A stretch of DNA of 8,510 nucleotides from JAXHTH01 sp034211115. GTDB taxonomy: Bacteria > Planctomycetota > Phycisphaerae > Phycisphaerales > SM1A02. This document shows positions 1 to 5,201 of this stretch, piece by piece. How positions within the stretch are numbered: the first letter of the stretch is position 1; each line of letters starts with the position of its first letter. The stretch covers positions 1-8,510 of the forward strand of contig JAXHTH010000229.1 in NCBI GenBank assembly GCA_034211115.1, read 5' to 3'. Below the pieces are notes generated by a model. That model ran no database searches. It was not told where the DNA came from and saw nothing but the letters and a program-made list of their open reading frames with translations. The translations under genes and the position numbers were made by a program.

Positions 1-213
1 GCGGGCGCGGGCGGGCACCGCGAGCGAGCCCGGCGCGCCCGCCCCCACTGTCTCCACGCAGGGACGCTGCACGTCGATCCGCCGCACGAGGACGAGATCC
101 GCCGGCAGCCGGGCCACGAGGATCGGAGCGATCCGGGAGACGGACTCGCGGATGTCGATGTGCCGGCAGGCCTCGCGCCAGATATCGAGCAGCAGGGGCA
201 TGAAGCGTTCCAT
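1..213 (-). CDS. Partial regulator, probably N-terminus of a GAF-containing sigma-54-dependent activator
   Basis: Reading leftward from ATG at 213-211 there is an open frame of 71 codons to the window edge with no stop. The start is supported by a GGAGG Shine-Dalgarno (225-221) seven bases upstream. The peptide begins MERFMPLLLDIWREACRHID and continues with an amphipathic helix and a segment with VARLPADLVLVRRID and VETVGAG, which looks like the opening of a GAF-type sensory domain. From memory, similar N-termini occur on planctomycete sigma-54-interacting (AAA+, Fis-type) activators, but the ATPase and helix-turn-helix parts lie outside the window, so this is a family-level guess. Context supports it: a near-consensus sigma-54 promoter faces the divergent transporter gene 140 bases away. 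It could instead be another GAF protein, such as a sensor kinase or phosphodiesterase. The gene is real with high confidence; the function is moderate to low. Confidence 0.6.
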   Translation of the reverse strand, partial: MERFMPLLLDIWREACRHIDIRESVSRIAPILVARLPADLVLVRRIDVQRPCVETVGAGAPGSLAVPARAR

Positions 214-238
214 GGCCGATCCTCCGTTCGTGGAGACT

Positions 239-298
239 GGTTTTCCGTCTTATACGACACCATTACCGTGCTTGAAAACGGTTTTTCCGTCATATCTG
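239..298. repeat. Pair of 42-base-phased direct repeats with an internal dyad; candidate activator-binding region
   Basis: The AT-rich block between the divergent genes holds two copies of one element: GGTTTTCCGTCTTATACG (239-256) and GGTTTTTCCGTCATATCTG (280-298). The shared TCCGTC cores are at 244-249 and 286-291, exactly 42 bases apart, which is four helical turns. Between and overlapping them are the odd palindrome AAAACGGTTTT (275-285) and the inverted pair ACCGT (265-269) / ACGGT (278-282). The block lies about 80 to 140 bases upstream of the start site expected from the sigma-54 promoter at 352-367, the usual position for enhancer-binding activators. Binding is inferred; the repeats themselves are directly visible. 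Confidence 0.5.
249..277 (-). promoter_or_regulatory. Candidate sigma-70-type promoter for the leftward regulator gene
   Basis: On the minus strand a TATAAG -10 box (254-249, five of six matches) lies 17 bases from TTTCAA (277-272, three of six). Transcription would start near 242, leaving a leader of about 28 bases that carries the GGAGG ribosome site. The -10 box sits inside the first of the two direct repeats, so a protein bound there could repress this promoter. The -35 match is poor, hence the low confidence. Confidence 0.3.
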
Positions 299-313
299 TC
301 CAGAAAGGCACCC

Positions 314-326
314 GGTAGCCGCTACC
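314..326. promoter_or_regulatory. Perfect 6+1+6 dyad in the divergent intergenic region
   Basis: GGTAGC and GCTACC flank a single central C, forming a perfect inverted repeat. It lies between the direct repeats and the sigma-54 promoter, about 52 to 64 bases upstream of the predicted start site. It could be an activator or accessory-protein site. As a 12-base match in GC-rich DNA it may be chance, but its place between two other signals makes it worth recording. Confidence 0.35.
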
Positions 327-351
327 AGCCCTCCAGAGCGGCCTTCCCGGA

Positions 352-367
352 CGGCACGGACGTTGCG
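352..367 (+). promoter_or_regulatory. Sigma-54 (-24/-12) promoter for the TauE/SafE transporter
   Basis: The sequence CGGCACGGACGTTGCG matches the sigma-54 consensus TGGCACG-R-NNN-TTGCW at 11 of 13 specified positions, missing only the first T and the last W. The essential GG (353-354) and GC (365-366) have the required 12-base period. It faces the transporter gene; transcription would begin near 378, giving a leader of about 89 bases. The upstream repeats and the adjacent putative activator gene are what a sigma-54 promoter needs. This is a strong sequence match, though no experiment stands behind it. Confidence 0.7.
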
Positions 368-454
368 AGGAGACGCTCGCTGACCGGTGTCGACCAGCGG
401 CGCCAGCCTTCATTGACGAGGGCGGCCGAGGCCGGGCCGGCACACGGATCGGGA

Positions 455-459
455 GAGGA
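455..459 (+). promoter_or_regulatory. Ribosome binding site that sets the transporter start
   Basis: GAGGA (455-459) lies seven bases before ATG at 467. It decides the start: the open frame continues upstream to an ATG at 152, but that extension would cross the promoter and overlap the divergent gene, and it has the composition of non-coding sequence. Confidence 0.7.
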
Positions 460-466
460 AAGACCA

Positions 467-1384
467 ATGACCAGCGCGACCTTCACCACCAGACTCAGTC
501 GACTGCCCGGGTTTCGCCGCCGGCGGGTCCGGATCTGGGCCGCTCTTGTTTCGCTCATCGTCGTGGCGCTGCTGATCCAGGCGGCGTTTCCCGGCGTTCG
601 GTTCCTGCCGGCGGTGGCGGGTGACCTGGGGCCACTGGCGATCCTGTCCATTTTTCTCGTGGCCCTGTTCTGCGAGTACATCGACTCGAGCCTGGGGATG
701 GGCTACGGCACCACGCTCACCCCCCTGCTGCTTCTCGTCGGCTTCGATCCGCTTCAGATCGTTCCCTGCGTCCTTCTCAGCGAGTTCGTGACGGGCCTCG
801 CCGCCGGCCTGCTGCATCATCGCGATGGGAACGTGGATCTCGTTCGTGATCGCCGGGCGCGAGGCACGGTGCTGCTGCTCTCGGCGCTGAGCGTCTTTGG
901 CGCAGTGGCCGCGGTGACGCTGGCCCTCACGATCCCGGCGTTCTGGCTGAAGCTGATCATCGCCGTCATCATCTTCTCGATCGGCGTGGTGATTCTCTCG
1001 ACGATCCATCGCCGGCTTCGATATCGTCGCGGGCACATCATCGCGGTGGGTGCGGTGGCGGCATTCAACAAGGGGCTGAGCGGCGGCGGGTACGGGCCGC
1101 TGGTGACCGCCGGCCAGGTCGTGTCGGGGCTGCCGGCGAAGCACGCCGTCGCCATCACCTCGCTGGCGGAATCGCTCACCTGCATCGTCGGCCTCATCGC
1201 GTACCTGATGCTCCACTCGCGGCTGGATCTGACCCTGGCGGCGCCGCTCACGCTGGGCGCCCTGCTCTCCGTGCCGATGGCAACGCTGACCGTGCGCCGG
1301 ATTCCCGAGAACGCAATGCGGGCGGCGGTCGGCACCGTGACCTGTCTGCTCGGCGCCTTCGCGCTGCTGAAGCTGTTGTTCTGA
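467..1384 (+). CDS. TauE/SafE (TSUP, DUF81) family membrane transporter
   Basis: This encodes a 305-residue polytopic inner-membrane protein of the TSUP family, whose characterised members export sulfite, sulfoacetate or related organosulfur anions. A basic N-terminus (RRRRVR, residues 17-22) precedes the first membrane segment (23-41). Further hydrophobic stretches occupy about 54-72, 82-115, 135-175, 190-230 and 240-305. The two half-repeats typical of the family are visible: the first carries EYIDSSLGMGYGTTLTP (70-86), the second FNKGLSGGGYGP (200-211), the Gly-rich signature. A charged loop (HHRDGNVDLVRD, 117-128) separates them. Length fits the family (about 250-310). The start is set by GAGGA at 455-459. 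A sigma-54 promoter upstream suggests on-demand expression controlled by the divergent putative activator. The substrate cannot be read from sequence; sulfite or another anion is a guess. No downstream partner is linked, since the next genes have their own promoter. Confidence 0.9.
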   Translation: MTSATFTTRLSRLPGFRRRRVRIWAALVSLIVVALLIQAAFPGVRFLPAVAGDLGPLAILSIFLVALFCEYIDSSLGMGYGTTLTPLLLLVGFDPLQIVPCVLLSEFVTGLAAGLLHHRDGNVDLVRDRRARGTVLLLSALSVFGAVAAVTLALTIPAFWLKLIIAVIIFSIGVVILSTIHRRLRYRRGHIIAVGAVAAFNKGLSGGGYGPLVTAGQVVSGLPAKHAVAITSLAESLTCIVGLIAYLMLHSRLDLTLAAPLTLGALLSVPMATLTVRRIPENAMRAAVGTVTCLLGAFALLKLLF

Positions 1385-1429
1385 CTCGTCCGGGGCTCGC
1401 CGCCCGCGACCCCCGGGGTGCGCGGTCCG

Positions 1430-1458
1430 TTGACATCGTTGCGCGGTACCGCTTTACT
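1430..1458 (+). promoter_or_regulatory. Sigma-70-type promoter for the ThuA / oxidoreductase / glycosyltransferase genes
   Basis: A perfect TTGACA -35 box (1430-1435), an optimal 17-base spacer and TTTACT (1453-1458, four of six to TATAAT) form the best sigma-70-like promoter in the window. Transcription would start near 1465, leaving a leader of about 35 bases. A perfect palindrome fills part of the spacer and is listed separately. Confidence 0.65.
1443..1452. promoter_or_regulatory. Palindromic operator candidate inside the promoter spacer
   Basis: GCGGTACCGC is a perfect 10-base palindrome lying wholly within the 17-base spacer and touching the -10 box at 1453. A repressor bound there would block RNA polymerase. 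Sugar-pathway operons often carry such sites for LacI- or ROK-type repressors, but no regulator gene is adjacent, so the family is unknown. Confidence 0.4.
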
Positions 1459-1487
1459 ACTCCTTGCGGCGCGGCGCGAAGGCGCCT

Positions 1488-1491
1488 GGAG
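1488..1491 (+). promoter_or_regulatory. Ribosome binding site that sets the ThuA start
   Basis: GGAG lies eight bases before ATG at 1500 and favours that start over an in-frame TTG at 1464, which would be essentially leaderless given the promoter at 1430-1458. A small hairpin (GGCGC 1473-1477 with GCGCC 1482-1486, four-base loop) ends just upstream and might affect access to the site. Confidence 0.6.
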
Positions 1492-1499
1492 ATGAGAAC

Positions 1500-2186
1500 A
1501 TGACGGCCTCGGCGCTGTTCATTCACGGTGGTTGGGAGGGGCACGAACCGGAGGCGTGCGTGCGGCTCATCGCGCCGCTCATCGGGGCGGCGGGTATGAA
1601 CATCACGATTTCAGACTCTCTGGCGGCGCTCGACGATCCCGCGGCGCTGGGCCGATACCGCGTCATCGTCCCCTGCTGGACGATGGGCGAACTCTCCCCG
1701 CAGCGGGAGGCGGCATTGCGGGAAGCCATCCGCGGCGGCACCGGGCTCGCCGGCTGGCACGGCGGGATGGGCGACGCCTTCCGCACCAGCACCGACTACC
1801 AGTTCATGGCCGGCGGCCAGTTCGTCGCCCATCCCGGCGACATCATCGACTACCGCGTGCACATCGTCGATCGCGCGCATCCGATCACGCGCGGCCTGGG
1901 CGATTTCGACGTTCGTTCCGAACAGTATTACATGCACGTCGATCCATCCAACACGGTGCTGGCCGAGACGGTGTTCTCCGGCGAGCATGCCTCGTGGATC
2001 GCCGGCTGCCGCATGCCGGTGGTCTGGGCGAGGATGTACGGCGCCGGCCGCGTGTTCTACTGCTCGATCGGGCACGGCCCGGATGACCTGGGCATCGCCG
2101 AGGCGAGGGAGATGATTCGGCGCGGCATCCTCTGGGCCGCGAAGGTCCCGGATGACGCCATCGCGGTGCCGCCCGCTCCGGCGTAA
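1500..2186 (+). CDS. ThuA-like domain protein
   Basis: This 228-residue protein is almost entirely one ThuA-like domain, a fold related to class I glutamine amidotransferases (flavodoxin-like). Visible landmarks are the N-terminal strand and loop ALFIHGGWEGHEP (5-17), GWHGGMGDAF (85-94) where the nucleophile elbow sits in related folds, HPIT (127-130) followed by SEQYY (140-144), and the C-terminal strand GRVFYCSIGH (183-192). There is no signal peptide, so it is probably cytoplasmic. In Sinorhizobium meliloti ThuA works with the dehydrogenase ThuB in trehalose use through 3-keto-trehalose. Here too an oxidoreductase follows after eight bases, so the two are almost certainly co-transcribed and act on one substrate. 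The exact reaction and sugar are not readable from sequence. It is preceded by a strong promoter with a spacer palindrome. Confidence 0.88.
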   Translation: MTASALFIHGGWEGHEPEACVRLIAPLIGAAGMNITISDSLAALDDPAALGRYRVIVPCWTMGELSPQREAALREAIRGGTGLAGWHGGMGDAFRTSTDYQFMAGGQFVAHPGDIIDYRVHIVDRAHPITRGLGDFDVRSEQYYMHVDPSNTVLAETVFSGEHASWIAGCRMPVVWARMYGAGRVFYCSIGHGPDDLGIAEAREMIRRGILWAAKVPDDAIAVPPAPA

Positions 2187-2194
2187 GATGCACC

Positions 2195-3286
2195 ATGAAC
2201 GAACCACTCGGCGTCGGCATCGTCGGCTGCGGCAGCATCAGCGGCATCTACATGCAGAACATCAACGCATTCGAGCGGGTGCGCCTCGTCGCCTGCGCCG
2301 ATCTCGATGCGGATCGCGCGCGATGGCGGGCCGGGGAGTTCGACATCCCGCGTGTCCTCTCCACCGAAGCGCTGCTGGCTGATGACGAAGTTGACATCGT
2401 CCTGAACCTGACCACGCCGCAGACCCATTACCCGGTCGCGCACGCCGCGCTGCAACATGACAGACACATCTACAACGAGAAGCCGCTGACGATCGAGCTG
2501 GACGAAGCGAAGCGGCTTCTCTCTGAGGCGGATGCGCGCGGCCTTCACGTCGGCTGCGCGCCGGACACCTTCCTCGGCGCGGGCCTCACCACCGCCCGGC
2601 GCCTGCTCGATGAGAACGCCATCGGCGAGCCGGTCGGCGGATGCGCGTTCTTCACCTGCCCCGGGCACGAGGCGTGGCATCCGGATCCGGACTTCTACTA
2701 TCAGCGCGGCGGCGGTCCCGTCCTGGACATGGGTCCCTATTACCTCACCGCGCTGGTGACGCTGCTGGGGCCGGTCCGCCGCGTCACCGGCTCGGCCCGG
2801 CGGTCATTCGCGCAGCGCACGATCGGCAGCGAGGCGCGGCGCGGTCAGAGGATCGAGGTGGAGGTGCCCACGCACGTCGCGGCGGTGCTCGATTTCGCGT
2901 CCGGGCCCGTCGTCTCGCTCATGGTGAGCTTCGACGTCCACGGCGCCCGCCTGCCGATGATCGAGATCTACGGCAGCGAACGATCGATGGCGGTGCCCGA
3001 TCCGAACATGTTCGACGGGCCGGTGGAGATCTTCGACCCGGCGCTGGGCGACTGGCGGGCGCGCGACCTCGTGCCGGGCAGGCGGAGCAACAGCCGGGGG
3101 CTGGGGGTGGCGGAGATGGCCGAGGCGATCGCCTCCGGCCGCCCCCACCGCGCCTCCGGCGCGATGGCCCTTCACGTCCTGGAGATCATGCACGCGGTTC
3201 ACGAGGCGTCGAGGACGGATCGACATGTACCTTTGGAGACGACGTGCGCGCGGCCCGAGCCGCTGCCGGCGGACTGGTCGCCGTAG
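2195..3286 (+). CDS. Gfo/Idh/MocA family NAD(P)-dependent oxidoreductase
   Basis: This 363-residue enzyme is of usual family length. An N-terminal Rossmann domain has the nucleotide motif GIVGCGSISG (8-17) and Asp36 at the end of the second strand, which favours NAD(H). The family EKP motif is at 95-97 (Lys96 the expected catalytic or substrate-binding lysine). The C-terminal sheet domain carries GGGPVLDMGPYY (172-183): where many members have D-x-G-x-H, this has Asp178-x-Gly180-x-Tyr182. Tyrosine at this place is known in the dihydrodiol dehydrogenase branch. The likely role is oxidation or reduction of a sugar hydroxyl, perhaps at C3, in the cytoplasm. It starts eight bases after the ThuA-like gene with no good ribosome site, so translation is probably coupled. 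The pairing resembles ThuA-ThuB. The C-terminus ends cleanly, with no sign of frameshift. Confidence 0.92.
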   Translation: MNEPLGVGIVGCGSISGIYMQNINAFERVRLVACADLDADRARWRAGEFDIPRVLSTEALLADDEVDIVLNLTTPQTHYPVAHAALQHDRHIYNEKPLTIELDEAKRLLSEADARGLHVGCAPDTFLGAGLTTARRLLDENAIGEPVGGCAFFTCPGHEAWHPDPDFYYQRGGGPVLDMGPYYLTALVTLLGPVRRVTGSARRSFAQRTIGSEARRGQRIEVEVPTHVAAVLDFASGPVVSLMVSFDVHGARLPMIEIYGSERSMAVPDPNMFDGPVEIFDPALGDWRARDLVPGRRSNSRGLGVAEMAEAIASGRPHRASGAMALHVLEIMHAVHEASRTDRHVPLETTCARPEPLPADWSP

Positions 3287-3371
3287 GCCGGGAGCGCGGA
3301 ATCGCCCTCCAGCCGGTGGAGATCGTCGCCCCGCTTGACGATGAAGGCTATTTGATGCTGGAATGCCGACC

Positions 3372-5171
3372 ATGAAGAAACTCACCGTCGCCCACGTGAC
3401 CCACGAGGCCGCCGAGAAGATCGGCGGCATCGGGACCGTCCTCGAAGGCATCCTCACCTCACCCGTCTACCAGGAGCACGTGGGGCGCACCATCCTCATC
3501 GGCCCGTTCGCAGAGCACCTGGAGGTCGAGCCCACCGAGCGGCTGGGCGAGGACTCGACCGTGCTCTACAGCGACATGCACGGCATCGACGAGATCGACA
3601 TCAAGGGCCGACTCCAGCCCATCGAGTGGGCGTTTGACGTGAAGATCATGTACGGCCGGCGCCGCTTCACCACCGCCGACGGCGAGCGGACCGGCGAAAC
3701 GGAGATCCTCCTCATCGACGTGGTCAAGATCAAGCAGGAGCGCGTCAACACCTTCAAGCAGCAGCTTCACCGCAAGCTCGATCTTGATTCCACCCGCTAC
3801 GAGACGGCGTGGGATTACGAGGAGTGGGTGCGCCTGGCCGTGCCCGCTTATCACGCGCTGCTCGTGATCCTCAAGCGCGATGAGCTTCCGTGCGTGATGT
3901 TCGCGCACGAGTTCATGGGTCTGCCCGCGGCGTTCAAGGCGGTGATCGACGGCGAGAAGCACTTCCGCACGCTCTTTCACGCCCACGAATGCTCGACCGC
4001 CCGGCGGTTGGTGGAGGATCATCCCGGGCACGACGCCCGGTTCTACAACATTCTCCGCCAGGCCCAGGCACAGCGGCAGTACGTGGACGACGTGTTCGGC
4101 GATCAGTCCGACTCCTTCCGCCACGCCCTCATCAGCCGGGCGCATCTCTGCGACGGCATCGTCGCGGTGGGCGACTACACCGCCCAGGAAATGCACTTCC
4201 TCGGGGAGCATTTCGATCATCACCAGATCGACATGGTCTACAACGGCGTGCCGGCGATGAAGGTGACCATGAAGGAGAAGAACCAGAGCCGGCACATGCT
4301 CCTCGATTACGCCGAAAAACTGGTGACCTTCGCGCCCAACGTGCTCATGACGCACGTCACGCGGCCGGTGATCAGCAAGGGTCTGTGGCGCGACGTGCAG
4401 GTCTGCCACGAGCTCGACCGGAAGTTCCAGGCCCAGGGCATCCGCGGGGCGCTGTTCATCCTGACCACGGGGGGCGGCACCCGCCGGCCGCAGGATGTGC
4501 GCTCGATGGAGAGCGAATACGGCTGGCCGCGCCGGCATCGCGTGGGCTATCCGGATCTCGTCGGGCCGGAAGTCGGCCTGCACGAGATGATCGAGGGCTT
4601 CAACGCCACGCACGAGCACATCCAGATCGTCCTCGTCAACCAGTTCGGCTGGTCGCGGCAGCGGATCGGCACCCGGCTGCCCGCGGAGATGGATTTCGAC
4701 GATCTCCGCCGCGCCACCGACGTCGAGTTCGGAATGGCGACCTACGAGCCGTTCGGCATCAGCCCCCTGGAGCCGCTCGGCGCCGGCGCTTTGTGCGTGA
4801 TCAGCTCCGTTTGCGGGTGCGAGGGTTTCGTCGAGTACGTGACGGGCGGCAAGGGCATCGAGAACGTCATCGTCGGCGACTTCACGAAACTCGCCGGAGA
4901 GAGGACCATCGGGCAGCTCCTGGACATGACACAGGCCGAGCGCGACGCGATCGATCATCGCGTCTGCGCCGAGGTCGCCGGCGAGATCATGCACCGTCTT
5001 CCGCTCACCGACGATCGGCGCCGGACGCTGCTGGAATCGGGCCAGGCCATCGTGCGCGACCTGGGCTGGGACCAGGTGCTGGAAAACAAGCTCATCCCGA
5101 TGCTCCAGCGCATCGTCGAGAACGAGACGAACTCAACGAGCGAGCCCGAGGCGCGCGTGGCGACGAGGTGA
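3372..5171 (+). CDS. GT-B glycosyltransferase related to glycogen/starch synthases
   Basis: This 599-residue protein has the two-domain GT-B plan. The N-terminal half begins with AHVTHEAAEKIGGIGTVLEG (7-26); the KIGGIG loop (16-21) matches the nucleotide-sugar loop KxGG of bacterial GlgA and eukaryotic glycogen synthase. AHEFMG (178-183) and FHAHE (202-206) correspond to the conserved His-containing acceptor and donor loops. The C-terminal half has THVTRPVISKG (327-337) with the Arg331/Lys336 pair that binds donor phosphates, and TYEPFGISPLEP with Glu459 and Glu467, the E-x7-E motif of retaining GT3/GT4/GT5 enzymes. It is longer than GlgA (about 480) and diverged, so donor, acceptor and product are unknown; glucan, trehalose-like disaccharide or compatible-solute synthesis are options. 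ATG at 3372 has a weak GGA nine bases upstream; ATG at 3363 would add three residues. It follows the oxidoreductase by 85 bases without a clear promoter, so read-through is likely. Confidence 0.85.
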   Translation: MKKLTVAHVTHEAAEKIGGIGTVLEGILTSPVYQEHVGRTILIGPFAEHLEVEPTERLGEDSTVLYSDMHGIDEIDIKGRLQPIEWAFDVKIMYGRRRFTTADGERTGETEILLIDVVKIKQERVNTFKQQLHRKLDLDSTRYETAWDYEEWVRLAVPAYHALLVILKRDELPCVMFAHEFMGLPAAFKAVIDGEKHFRTLFHAHECSTARRLVEDHPGHDARFYNILRQAQAQRQYVDDVFGDQSDSFRHALISRAHLCDGIVAVGDYTAQEMHFLGEHFDHHQIDMVYNGVPAMKVTMKEKNQSRHMLLDYAEKLVTFAPNVLMTHVTRPVISKGLWRDVQVCHELDRKFQAQGIRGALFILTTGGGTRRPQDVRSMESEYGWPRRHRVGYPDLVGPEVGLHEMIEGFNATHEHIQIVLVNQFGWSRQRIGTRLPAEMDFDDLRRATDVEFGMATYEPFGISPLEPLGAGALCVISSVCGCEGFVEYVTGGKGIENVIVGDFTKLAGERTIGQLLDMTQAERDAIDHRVCAEVAGEIMHRLPLTDDRRRTLLESGQAIVRDLGWDQVLENKLIPMLQRIVENETNSTSEPEARVATR

Positions 5172-5201
5172 CGCGAAGCCGCTCGGCACGCAAACGGCGC
5201 C

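Noticed and set aside
152..466. N-terminal extension of the transporter frame to an ATG at 152
   Set aside because: It overlaps the divergent gene and crosses the sigma-54 promoter; the extension has no family-like sequence, while ATG 467 has a good ribosome site.
410..1335. Minus-strand open frames opposite the transporter
   Set aside because: They lack ribosome sites and domains and lie opposite a clear membrane protein; GC-rich shadows.
1390..1416. CCGGGG / CCCCGG hairpin after the transporter as a terminator
   Set aside because: The six-base stem has a 15-base loop and no T tract follows; a competing CCCCGGGG palindrome makes it ambiguous.
1464..1499. TTG start for the ThuA-like gene
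   Set aside because: It coincides with the predicted transcription start, has no ribosome site, and the added residues are not typical; ATG 1500 has GGAG at eight bases.
3335..3356. TTGACG as a -35 box for a separate glycosyltransferase promoter
   Set aside because: No acceptable -10 box occurs 16-18 bases downstream; the nearest AT-rich hexamers are only 8-10 bases away.
3459..4994. Long antisense open frame (511 codons) opposite the glycosyltransferase
   Set aside because: Its His/Asp/Glu/Val-rich composition is the mirror of a GC-rich coding strand; no motif is recognisable and the sense strand has clear GT-B motifs.
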